6,073 nucleotides of DNA, taken from the NCBI GenBank assembly GCA_937875715.1, contig CALEHZ010000060.1:1-6073 (forward strand). The letters are read 5' to 3'. Shown here in pieces: positions 1-6,073 of the stretch. This stretch comes from an uncultured Campylobacter sp. GTDB taxonomy: Bacteria; Campylobacterota; Campylobacteria; Campylobacterales; Campylobacteraceae. A program made the translations under genes and the position numbers. Position 1 is the stretch's first letter. Every line of letters starts with the position of its first letter. A model generated the notes under the pieces. The model had not been told where the DNA came from and did not search any database. It worked only from the letters and a program-made list of their open reading frames with translations.

Positions 1-101
1 ATAGGCGGAGTGTGATTAAAGGGCGAGAGGCACAAAGCGTAAATAGAACATAAGGTTCATTGAGCTTTGTGCCTCTCGCACTTTATTCGCAATCCGTCAC
101 T
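1..101. repeat. Long imperfect inverted repeat (large hairpin) downstream of purC
   Basis: The arms 4-38 and 64-98 are complementary over 35 positions: 30 Watson-Crick pairs, including 16 in a row next to the loop (23-38 counted from the loop side with 64-79), plus 5 differences. In a plus-strand RNA, two of the five (5 with 97, 13 with 89) become G-U wobbles, so 32 of 35 positions pair. In a minus-strand RNA the same two become mismatches. The 25-base loop (39-63) holds a small GAAC/GTTC inverted repeat. No strong T-tract follows either arm; short CTTTAT or CCTTTAAT runs lie inside the outer stem. It sits 3' of purC and could end that transcript, but it is much longer than a usual terminator. 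Alternatives are a dispersed palindromic repeat, a MITE-like remnant or a structured small RNA. The structure is clear; its role is not. Confidence 0.85.
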
Positions 102-122
102 AATAACAATTTGCCCCAAAGT

Positions 123-839
123 TTAGCCTAAAATTCTACGCAAAACCTCTTCATACGCCACTTTCACAGACCCTCCGCCGATATCTTGGCGAAAAATATC
201 CTTATCCATTTTTGCACCAGTTTTAATGTCCCAAAAACGGCAACTATCCGGACTTATCTCATCAGCTAGGATGATATTTCCATCATTATCACGCCCAAAC
301 TCTATTTTAAAATCCACTAGATTTAAGCCCTTGCTAGCAAAAAACGGCTTTAAAATCTCGTTTATTTTTCTAGCTTGGTCTTTTATATAATCCAAATCTT
401 TTTGCTCGCCAGCACCCAAAATAATGGCGTGCTCGTCATTTATAATAGGGTCGTGCAAGGCATCATCTTTGTAGCAAAACTCCACAAGAGCAAAAGGTAA
501 AACCTTGCCATCAGTGATACCAAGACGCTTTGTAAGGCTGCCTGTGGCGATATTTCGCACGATTACTTCAAGTGGGACAATAGAGCATTTTTTTACTATT
601 TGCTCAGTGTCGCTAATAGTCTCAACTAGGGCTGTTTTTATGCCATTTTTTTCTAGTAGATGAAAAAGCTCGGTTGAGATTTTATTATTTAGCGCGCCTT
701 TGCCGCTTTCATTGCCCTTTTTAGTAGCATCAAATGCGGTTAAATCATCTTTAAACTCAGCAATTAGCAGATTTTCATCTTCTGCTACGCTCCACATTTT
801 TTTGCCTTTGCCCTCGTAAATCATCTCTTTTTTTGTCAT
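123..839 (-). CDS. purC: Phosphoribosylaminoimidazole-succinocarboxamide synthase (SAICAR synthetase)
   Basis: This cytosolic enzyme of de novo purine synthesis joins aspartate to CAIR using ATP, giving SAICAR. The product has 238 residues, the usual bacterial length. Visible family marks are the N-terminal EGKGKKMW nucleotide-binding strand (9-16), the DDLTAFD segment (31-37), signature 1 [14 protein letters not shown] (88-101), signature 2 LVDFKIEFG (174-182) and the acidic [13 protein letters not shown] stretch (192-204). The start at 839 is supported by an AAAGGGG Shine-Dalgarno lying inside the end of the protease gene. It also overlaps the upstream stop as ATGA, so translation is probably coupled. 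It is the second gene of the operon led by the protease. No purS start follows within the remaining 122 bases, unlike the purC-purS-purQ order I recall from C. jejuni; a long hairpin is there instead. The gene appears intact. Confidence 0.97.
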   Translation of the reverse strand: MTKKEMIYEGKGKKMWSVAEDENLLIAEFKDDLTAFDATKKGNESGKGALNNKISTELFHLLEKNGIKTALVETISDTEQIVKKCSIVPLEVIVRNIATGSLTKRLGITDGKVLPFALVEFCYKDDALHDPIINDEHAIILGAGEQKDLDYIKDQARKINEILKPFFASKGLNLVDFKIEFGRDNDGNIILADEISPDSCRFWDIKTGAKMDKDIFRQDIGGGSVKVAYEEVLRRILG

Positions 840-2140
840 TTTGCTTCCCCTTTCTTTGTAATTTTTTCTACCACTTTTATGGTATCAATCGCAGTTTTTA
901 GCTGAATATCTTCGTAGATTTTCTCAGCTGTGATGATGTCTTTTTCATCACTTTTGCTTTGTTTTTTAGCCTCTACTTTTTCAAGTTCGCTTTTTAAATG
1001 TGCTTTTAAATCGCTTTCTTTAATAGTAAAGTTATTGTCCTCATTTGGCACTTTGCCAGGATATACCACTACATCAGGGTCTACGCCCACAGCTTGAATT
1101 GTGCGGCCACTTGGCAGATAGTAGCGAGCTACTGTTAGGCGGATGGCTTCTTTGTCATCTACTGGCATTACTACTTGCACGCTGCCTTTGCCAAAGGTTT
1201 TTTGTCCTACAACCACAGCTCTTTTTAGATCTTGTAAGGCACCACTTACGATCTCACTAGCACTAGCTGAGCCATCATTTATAAGCACTACAAGTGGCAA
1301 ATCTGTAATTTTTTTATTTGGGTCTGCTTTATAAAATTCATTTTGTTCGCTTCTGCGACCTTTTTGACTTACGATCGTGCCTTTATCTACAAATAAATTT
1401 GTTAGCCCCACAGCTTGATTTAAAAGCCCGCCTGGATTATTGCGAAGGTCTAGCACAATTCCACGCACATTTTTATTTTTTTCAATGAATTCTTTGGCTT
1501 TTTTCTCCACATTTGCATCAAAGGTAGAAACACGCAAATACAGCACATTTTCGCTTGGAATTAGCTTTGCGGTTACACTTTGAACCTTGATTATATCACG
1601 CACGATGCTAAACTCAAGTGGCTTTTTCTCGCCTTTTCGCACTATTGTGATATTTACACTAGTTTTTGGCTTGCCACGCATTTTGCTTACAGCATCATCT
1701 AAGCTCATTCCTATCGTGCTTTGCCCATCAATGCGAAGTATCACATCGCCTGCTTTTATGCCTACTTTGGCAGCTGGAGTATCGTCAATAGGCGCAATTA
1801 CCGTTATTGCGCCATCTTTCATGCCTATTGTGATGCCAAGTCCGCCAAACTCGCCTGTGGTTTGGATTTGCATATCTTTAAAGGCTTTTTCGTCTAAATA
1901 GCTTGAATGCGCATCAAGATTACTTAAAAGCCCTGAAATAGTCTTGTTTGCAATATCAGTAAAGTTTAAATCATCTACATAATACTGTTCCACCACAGCC
2001 ATAGTTTTGCTGATTTTTGCTATGGATTCTTCTCTTGTTTTTGGATTTTCCATGCTTTCATTTTGGGCTTGTAGATTTGCTACAATTCCAAAGGCTAAAA
2101 CGCCAAAAAAGCCAAGAGAACTAAAAAAAGATTTTATCAT
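836..2140 (-). CDS. Carboxyl-terminal processing protease (S41A family, PDZ domain)
   Basis: This is a C-terminal processing serine protease (CtpA/Prc type) acting in the periplasm, where such enzymes trim or degrade envelope proteins from their C-termini. Length is 434 residues. The N-terminus is signal-like: Lys3, a hydrophobic core at about 5-21, and a plausible cleavage after Ala25 (LQA/QN). A PDZ domain spans about 98-183, with GGLGITI as its carboxylate-binding loop (99-105) and an [10 protein letters not shown] core (130-139). The S41 core contains DLRNNPGG (231-238), SASASE (291-296) and TFGKGSVQ (315-322). By the family's 25-residue Ser-Lys spacing, the catalytic set is Ser293, Lys318 and Gln322. 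The tail at 374-402 is charged and Lys/Glu-rich. AAGGA at 2147-2151, 6 bases before the ATG, supports the start. It is the first gene of the operon with purC and diverges from clpB. The natural substrate cannot be told from sequence. Confidence 0.95.
   Translation of the reverse strand: MIKSFFSSLGFFGVLAFGIVANLQAQNESMENPKTREESIAKISKTMAVVEQYYVDDLNFTDIANKTISGLLSNLDAHSSYLDEKAFKDMQIQTTGEFGGLGITIGMKDGAITVIAPIDDTPAAKVGIKAGDVILRIDGQSTIGMSLDDAVSKMRGKPKTSVNITIVRKGEKKPLEFSIVRDIIKVQSVTAKLIPSENVLYLRVSTFDANVEKKAKEFIEKNKNVRGIVLDLRNNPGGLLNQAVGLTNLFVDKGTIVSQKGRRSEQNEFYKADPNKKITDLPLVVLINDGSASASEIVSGALQDLKRAVVVGQKTFGKGSVQVVMPVDDKEAIRLTVARYYLPSGRTIQAVGVDPDVVVYPGKVPNEDNNFTIKESDLKAHLKSELEKVEAKKQSKSDEKDIITAEKIYEDIQLKTAIDTIKVVEKITKKGEAK
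847..853 (-). promoter_or_regulatory. Ribosome binding site of purC inside the protease gene
   Basis: On the minus strand, AAAGGGG lies 9 bases or fewer upstream of the purC ATG at 839 and is embedded in the last codons of the protease gene. With the ATGA overlap it fixes Met1 over the internal Met6 as the start. It suggests that purC is translated both by re-initiation and by direct ribosome entry. Confidence 0.7.
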
Positions 2141-2173
2141 CTTTTGTCCTTAAAAATTTGATTTAAAGCCGTG

Positions 2174-2179
2174 ATTTTA
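2174..2179 (-). promoter_or_regulatory. Candidate -10 element for the protease-purC operon
   Basis: On the minus strand this reads GCTAAAAT, close to the G-n-TATAAT style of -10 boxes in Campylobacter, where -35 boxes are weak. It would start transcription near 2167 and give a leader of roughly 27 bases holding the AAGGA site. A second candidate, TATAAA, lies at 2196-2201. The -10 overlaps a small palindrome, TTTTAG-C-CTAAAA (2175-2187). AT-rich DNA yields many such matches, so this is tentative. Confidence 0.35.
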
Positions 2180-2234
2180 GCCTAAAATTGCTAAATTTAT
2201 ATTAAAATTTTAAAAGAATTTTTTAGAATTTTAC

Positions 2235-2282
2235 TTAGAAAATTCAAAAAATATTTTTTAAAATTCGCTTTGAATTTTCTAA
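2235..2282. repeat. 14-bp perfect inverted repeat upstream of CIRCE, third copy in the clpB leader
   Basis: TTAGAAAATTCAAA at 2235-2248 is matched by its exact reverse complement at 2269-2282, separated by 20 AT-rich bases. The AAAAAATATTTTTT palindrome (2246-2259) overlaps the left arm. A direct copy extended to 16 bases, TTAGAAAATTCAAAAA, is at 2366-2381 in the clpB leader, running into its Shine-Dalgarno. The right arm ends just before CIRCE. The sequence match is certain; a role as upstream promoter element, terminator or protein site is unproven. Confidence 0.8.
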
Positions 2283-2287
2283 ATTTT

Positions 2288-2314
2288 CTAGCACTCTAAA
2301 TATTTGAGTGCTAA
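2288..2314 (+). promoter_or_regulatory. CIRCE operator (HrcA binding site) upstream of clpB
   Basis: The sequence is CTAGCACTC-N9-GAGTGCTAA. The CIRCE consensus is TTAGCACTC-N9-GAGTGCTAA, so 17 of 18 arm bases match and the spacer is exactly 9. It lies 14 bases upstream of the clpB -35 box and about 100 bp from the candidate protease promoter. HrcA repressor bound here would most simply repress clpB until heat or misfolded protein removes it. No clear HAIR site (HspR) is seen beside it. Confidence 0.93.
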
Positions 2315-2328
2315 TTTTTTAAAAAACC

Positions 2329-2358
2329 TTGACAATGATGGACTAAATGTTATATAAT
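2329..2358 (+). promoter_or_regulatory. Sigma70-type promoter of clpB
   Basis: A perfect TTGACA -35 (2329-2334) and a perfect TATAAT -10 (2353-2358) are separated by 18 bases, one more than the optimum. The predicted start is near 2365, giving a leader of about 26 bases. The CIRCE site lies just upstream. A full-consensus -35 is unusual for Campylobacter housekeeping promoters and fits a strong promoter held down by a repressor. Confidence 0.85.
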
Positions 2359-2379
2359 TTCGCTTTTAGAAAATTCAAA

Positions 2380-2385
2380 AAGGAG
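2380..2385 (+). promoter_or_regulatory. Strong ribosome binding site of clpB
   Basis: AAGGAG lies 5 bases before the ATG at 2391 and sets that codon as the start. It directly follows the leader copy of the repeated TTAGAAAATTCAAAAA motif. Confidence 0.85.
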
Positions 2386-2390
2386 AAAAC

Positions 2391-4979
2391 ATGGCAAACA
2401 TACTAGAAATACTCACAAATCAAGCTAGAAGCACGCTAGATAGCTCAGCTAGTCTAGCAATAAGCAATAAAAATCCAGAAATTTCTAGCATACATTTTCT
2501 TTGGGCTATTGTCAGTGATAGTGGCTCAGTGCTAAATCAAGTATTCAATAAAAGAGACATAAGCCAAAATGCTCTAATGCTAGATCTAAAATCAGCCGCA
2601 AGCACGCTGCCAACTAGCTCAAATGTAAGCAAAGATAATATCAAAATCGGCTCAGAGTTTGTAAATAGCCTAGAATTAGCAAGGGCAAAAATGCTTGAAA
2701 TGGGCGATAGCTACATTGCGCTTGATACTTGGCTAATGGCAAATAGTCAAAACGAAGGGCAAGTCAGGCAAATTCTAGCCAAATACATAGATATAAGCGA
2801 GCTAAAAAAAGAGCTAGAAGCTATGCGTGGTGGAGCAAAAATCGCAAATGAAAGCAGTGATGAAAATCTTGATTCGCTTAAAAAATTCGGAGTGGATTTA
2901 AACGCAAAAGCTCTTGCTGGCGAGCTTGACCCAGTTATCGGCAGAGATGATGAAATCACTCGCATGATGCAGATTTTGATACGAAAAACTAAAAATAACC
3001 CAATTTTACTAGGCGAACCAGGCGTGGGCAAAACGGCTATCGTAGAGGGCTTAGCACAAATGATAGTAAAAAAAGAAGTGCCAACAAGCCTAGCAAACAA
3101 GCGTGTAATCGCACTTGACATGAGTGCTTTAATCGCTGGTTCAAAGTATAGAGGCGAGTTTGAAGACCGCTTAAAAGCTGTGATTGATGAAGTAAAAAGA
3201 GCTGGAAATATCATACTTTTCATTGATGAAATTCACACGATTGTAGGTGCTGGAGCAAGCGAAGGTAGCATGGATGCAGCAAATATCCTTAAACCTGCCC
3301 TTTCTCGTGGCGAGCTACACACTGTGGGCGCTACAACCTTAAAAGAATATAGAAAATACTTTGAAAAAGATGCTGCCTTGCAACGTCGCTTCCAGCCTGT
3401 AAATGTGGCTGAACCAAGCGTAAATGAAGCCTTGCAAATACTTCGTGGCATAAAAGACCGCTTAGAAGTTCATCACAATATCCGCATCAGCGACTCAGCC
3501 CTTGTAGCAGCCGCAAAGCTTAGCCACCGCTACATTAGCGGCAGATTTTTGCCTGATAAAGCAATAGATTTAATAGACGAGGCAGCAGCCGAGCTAAAAA
3601 TGCAAATAGAGAGCGAACCAAGCCCGCTAGCCAAGGCAAAACGCGAAATAGAAACGCTTGAAGTAGAAAGGGAAGCGCTAAAAATGGAAAATAACGAGCA
3701 AAACGCCACAAGACTAAATGAAATTGAAAAAGAACTAGCAAATCTAAATGAGCGTAAAAACGCCTTAAATGCGCAGTTTGAAAATGAAAAAGCCGTATTT
3801 AGCGCAATTGCCGAGCAAAAAAAGCAAATTGACCTGCTTAAAAACGAAAGCGAACAAGCAAAGCGTGAAAATAAATACGAAAAAGCCGCTGAAATCGAAT
3901 ACTCAAAAATCCCAGAAGCCGCTAAAAAAATAGATGATTTAGAAAAAAAATGGGATGAGATGAAAAAGGCTGGCGTGCTACTTAAAAACGAGGTTGATGA
4001 GGATTTAGTAGCTGGAATTTTAAGCAAATGGACAGGCATTTCAGTCTCTCGCATGCTAAAAAGCGAACAAGAAAAATTCCTTGGCGTTGAAGAGCATTTA
4101 AAGCAAAGTGTAGTAGGGCAAGATGCTGCTTTGCACGCTCTTTCAAGGGCTATTAAGCGAAACAAAGCTGGACTTAGTCCTAGCACTAGGCCTATAGGCT
4201 CGTTTTTGTTTTTAGGTCCAACTGGCGTGGGCAAAACGCAAAGCGCAAAGGCTTTGGCGAAGTTTTTATTTGATGATGAAAAGGCGCTAATCCGCTTTGA
4301 TATGAGCGAATATATGGAAAAGCACAGCGTCTCACGCCTGCTTGGCGCGCCTCCAGGCTATGTGGGATATGATGAGGGCGGCCAGCTAAGCGAGGCTGTG
4401 CGAAGAAGACCATACTCAGTGCTGCTTTTTGACGAGGTAGAAAAGGCGCATCCTGATGTATTTAACATACTTTTAGGCATTTTAGACGATGGCAGAGCTA
4501 CAGATAATAAAGGCGTGGTGATTGATTTTAAAAATACAATTATAATTTTAACTTCAAACATCGCCAGTAGCATCATCGCCGAGCTCTCTGGCGAAGGCAA
4601 AGAAAAAGAGCGTGAAATGGCGGTAAAAAACGAGCTTAAAAACTACTTTAAGCCCGAGTTCATTAACCGCCTTGATGATATAATCATCTTTAATCCGCTT
4701 GGACTAAATGAGCTTAAAGGCATTGTTGGCATTATGTTTGGCGAGCTTGAAACGGCTTTAAATAATCGCGGCATCAAAGCTAGCCTTGATGAGAGCGCAA
4801 TCAAGCTTATTAGCGATGCTGGATTTGATCCAGTTTATGGGGCAAGACCTCTGCGCCGTGCTTTATACGAGCTAGTGGAGGATAAAATCGCTGATGAGAT
4901 TTTGCGTGAAAATATAGCTAACGGCGATGAGATTGTAATAACAGCCCAAAATGATGAAATAATCATCAATAAAAGGTAA
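2391..4979 (+). CDS. clpB: ATP-dependent chaperone ClpB (Hsp100 disaggregase)
   Basis: ClpB is a cytosolic hexameric AAA+ machine that, with DnaK, DnaJ and GrpE, pulls proteins out of aggregates after heat stress. The 862 residues are complete (E. coli ClpB has 857). The order is N domain about 1-145; first AAA+ module with Walker A GEPGVGKT (208-215), pore loop Tyr253 in KYRG, Walker B ILFIDE (275-280) and arginines 332-333; charged coiled-coil middle domain about 405-530; second AAA+ module with Walker A GPTGVGKT (609-616), pore loop GYVG with Tyr657, Walker B VLLFDE (677-682), arginine finger Arg760 and sensor-2 GAR (817-819). The long middle domain separates it from ClpA and ClpC. Both ATPase sites look intact. 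It appears to be transcribed alone, from a consensus promoter under a CIRCE operator, and ends at a hairpin. Met145 could give a short form lacking the N domain, as known in E. coli, but a good Shine-Dalgarno is lacking. Confidence 0.98.
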   Translation: MANILEILTNQARSTLDSSASLAISNKNPEISSIHFLWAIVSDSGSVLNQVFNKRDISQNALMLDLKSAASTLPTSSNVSKDNIKIGSEFVNSLELARAKMLEMGDSYIALDTWLMANSQNEGQVRQILAKYIDISELKKELEAMRGGAKIANESSDENLDSLKKFGVDLNAKALAGELDPVIGRDDEITRMMQILIRKTKNNPILLGEPGVGKTAIVEGLAQMIVKKEVPTSLANKRVIALDMSALIAGSKYRGEFEDRLKAVIDEVKRAGNIILFIDEIHTIVGAGASEGSMDAANILKPALSRGELHTVGATTLKEYRKYFEKDAALQRRFQPVNVAEPSVNEALQILRGIKDRLEVHHNIRISDSALVAAAKLSHRYISGRFLPDKAIDLIDEAAAELKMQIESEPSPLAKAKREIETLEVEREALKMENNEQNATRLNEIEKELANLNERKNALNAQFENEKAVFSAIAEQKKQIDLLKNESEQAKRENKYEKAAEIEYSKIPEAAKKIDDLEKKWDEMKKAGVLLKNEVDEDLVAGILSKWTGISVSRMLKSEQEKFLGVEEHLKQSVVGQDAALHALSRAIKRNKAGLSPSTRPIGSFLFLGPTGVGKTQSAKALAKFLFDDEKALIRFDMSEYMEKHSVSRLLGAPPGYVGYDEGGQLSEAVRRRPYSVLLFDEVEKAHPDVFNILLGILDDGRATDNKGVVIDFKNTIIILTSNIASSIIAELSGEGKEKEREMAVKNELKNYFKPEFINRLDDIIIFNPLGLNELKGIVGIMFGELETALNNRGIKASLDESAIKLISDAGFDPVYGARPLRRALYELVEDKIADEILRENIANGDEIVITAQNDEIIINKR

Positions 4980-4985
4980 ATTATT

Positions 4986-5017
4986 TTCCATAAAATTCAG
5001 CCTTGAATTTTATGGAA
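4986..5017 (+). terminator. Hairpin terminator after clpB
   Basis: Fourteen perfect base pairs (TTCCATAAAATTCA at 4986-4999 with its complement at 5004-5017) close a GCCT loop, starting 7 bases after the clpB stop. TTTT follows at 5018-5021. The stem is AT-rich and the T-run short, so strength is uncertain. It may serve both convergent genes, since the stem also folds on the minus strand. Confidence 0.7.
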
Positions 5018-5022
5018 TTTTA

Positions 5023-5063
5023 TGAATTTTATAAAATTCAGTCATTGAATTTTATAAAATTCA
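5023..5063. repeat. Tandem pair of identical 18-bp perfect palindromes
   Basis: TGAATTTTATAAAATTCA occurs at 5023-5040 and again at 5046-5063, separated by GTCAT. Each copy is its own reverse complement. On the minus strand the first three bases of the right copy are the TGA stop of rimO. The core GAATTTTAT also appears in the neighbouring clpB hairpin (5005-5013) and at 5015-5023. The likely role is part of a bidirectional termination zone, or a protein-binding repeat. Confidence 0.85.
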
Positions 5064-6073
5064 CTCTATGATTTTGCCAATTAGATTATCGCCTGCAAGC
5101 TCAGTGATTTCGCAGCTATAAATTTTGCCAACTTCTAAGCTTTCAATTTCACTTTCATTTATCAAAATCTCGCCATCAATATCTTTGTCCCAAAGCAGCG
5201 GTTTTGCGCTATAAAATAGCTCGCTCTCGTCACTTTTGCCGTTTAAATAAACTTGAATTTTTTGCCCAAGCATTTTTTCTAAACTTGATTTTATAGCTTT
5301 TTTTGTAATCTTTTCTATCGCTTTTAAGCGTGAATTTGCCACTCTTTTAGGGATTTGTTCCATATCATAAGCAAGAGTGTTTTCCTCGCGCGAATAAGCA
5401 AAAGCAGAAATTCTATCAAAAGCAAAATTCTCTAAAAACTCGCAAAGCTCGCTAAAATCAGCATCGCTCTCGCCAGGATGAGCGATAATGATGCCAGTTC
5501 GCAAAAAGCTATTTGGCGCCTTTCTCATAGCCCCTAAAAGCTCTAAAATATGTTTTTTAGGTGTGCCACGTCGCATAATATTTAATAAATTTTCGCTTAT
5601 ATGCTGAATTGGCATGTCAAAATAATTTACAAAAACGGGGCTTGAAATAATGCGTCTAACAAGCTCTTTGCTAGTCGTGCTTGGATAAAGGTATAAAATT
5701 CTAGCAGAAATAATTCCAGGAATTTTTTCTACTTCATTTATAAGCGAAATCAGCCCATCACTGCTGCCAAAATCACGCATATACGAACTAGAATCCTGTG
5801 CTATGAAGCTAAAATCTTTATAGCCACGACTTACAAGCTCTTTTATTTCATGGGTTATAGCTTCAAGCTCTCTGCTGTGAAGTTTGCCTTTAAATGTAGG
5901 AATTGCGCAAAAAGCGCATTTTTGATTACAGCCTTCGCTTATTTTAATGTATGCGTGGTAGTTTGAGCCAGTTATTACTCTGCTTTCTCGCTCTTGTAAA
6001 AAAACCTCATTTTTAAAATCAGAACTCTCACGCTTTGCGATAAGCTCATCAATTTTGGCAAAATCTCCAAGCC
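5061..6073 (-). CDS. rimO: Ribosomal protein S12 methylthiotransferase RimO, N-terminus beyond window
   Basis: RimO is a radical-SAM enzyme with two Fe-S clusters that adds a methylthio group to a conserved aspartate of ribosomal protein S12. The frame is open to the window edge, so the ATG at 5780 is internal. The 336 visible residues lack about 100 N-terminal ones, including the first (UPF0004) cluster domain. The SAM cluster motif CNQKCAFC is at visible residues 48-55 (Cys48, Cys52, Cys55; bases 5907-5930), within [19 protein letters not shown]. Further marks are the [10 protein letters not shown] strand (about 88-97), YFDMPIQH (150-157), [12 protein letters not shown] (191-202) and a C-terminal TRAM domain (about 267-336). 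The AIPTFKGKL and IAQDSSSY wording points to RimO rather than its tRNA-modifying relative MiaB. It converges on clpB, and its stop lies in a palindrome. Confidence 0.93.
   Translation of the reverse strand, partial: LGDFAKIDELIAKRESSDFKNEVFLQERESRVITGSNYHAYIKISEGCNQKCAFCAIPTFKGKLHSRELEAITHEIKELVSRGYKDFSFIAQDSSSYMRDFGSSDGLISLINEVEKIPGIISARILYLYPSTTSKELVRRIISSPVFVNYFDMPIQHISENLLNIMRRGTPKKHILELLGAMRKAPNSFLRTGIIIAHPGESDADFSELCEFLENFAFDRISAFAYSREENTLAYDMEQIPKRVANSRLKAIEKITKKAIKSSLEKMLGQKIQVYLNGKSDESELFYSAKPLLWDKDIDGEILINESEIESLEVGKIYSCEITELAGDNLIGKIIE

Noticed and set aside
23..67. A 14-residue minus-strand open frame within the long hairpin
   Set aside because: It has no Shine-Dalgarno, is formed mostly by the hairpin arm and resembles no known leader peptide.
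1587..1901. A 104-codon plus-strand open frame inside the protease gene
   Set aside because: It is antisense to the conserved PDZ domain, has no ribosome site worth noting and resembles no family.
2303..2323. TTTGAGT as half of a HAIR (HspR) site
   Set aside because: It overlaps the right CIRCE arm, and the partner half ACTCAAG is absent at the required 7-base spacing.
3943..3950. An eight-A run in clpB as a phase-variation or frameshift site
   Set aside because: It encodes Glu-Lys-Lys in a conserved coiled coil, is common in AT-rich genes, and lacks the longer G or C tract typical of Campylobacter phase variation.
3530..4234. A 234-codon open frame on the minus strand inside clpB
   Set aside because: It is rich in Ser, Phe and Ala with no domain pattern, lies wholly opposite the clpB coiled-coil and second ATPase regions, and is explained as the antisense shadow of a Lys/Glu-rich coding sequence.
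5023..5063. The repeated palindromes as a minimal CRISPR array
   Set aside because: There are only two copies, each fully self-complementary, with a 5-base spacer and no cas gene nearby.
5778..5780. ATG at 5780 as the start of the last gene
   Set aside because: The frame continues without a stop to the window edge and encodes the essential radical-SAM CxxxCxxC motif upstream of this Met, so the start is outside the window.

Overview
The window looks like a core chromosomal segment of a Campylobacter or close relative (Campylobacterota). The coding DNA is moderately AT-rich, and the purine, protease, chaperone and methylthiotransferase proteins all read as Campylobacter-like. A tail-to-head ctp-purC pair also matches the Cj0511-Cj0512 neighbourhood of C. 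jejuni, which I recall from general knowledge and have not searched. I see no insertion sequence, phage gene, CRISPR array, rRNA or tRNA.

Layout from left to right. Bases 1-122 hold no gene but carry a very long inverted repeat (arms 4-38 and 64-98). Next comes a two-gene minus-strand operon: a secreted carboxyl-terminal processing protease (836-2140) followed by purC (123-839), joined by a 4-base ATGA overlap. A divergent regulatory region of about 250 bp (2141-2390) follows. It holds a candidate promoter for the protease operon, a CIRCE operator for the HrcA repressor, a near-consensus sigma70 promoter and a strong Shine-Dalgarno site for clpB. clpB (2391-4979, plus strand) is complete and encodes a Hsp100 disaggregase of 862 residues. 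The 81 bp between clpB and the next gene are almost entirely palindromes built from a GAATTTT/AAAATTC unit. The last gene, rimO, runs convergently on the minus strand (5061 to beyond 6073). It lacks about its first 100 codons because of the window edge.

Functionally, clpB is a heat-shock gene and its operator suggests repression by HrcA. The protease gene next to it is envelope quality control but is transcribed away from clpB with purC, so purine synthesis is translationally tied to it. rimO modifies ribosomal protein S12 and appears unrelated in function to its neighbours.

The genes themselves are ordinary. The parts worth a second look are non-coding: the long hairpin at 1-101, whose two G-U wobbles favour a plus-strand RNA; the CIRCE arrangement with its surrounding repeated 14-16-mers; and the paired 18-bp perfect palindromes that supply the rimO stop codon. 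I found no convincing new multi-gene system.
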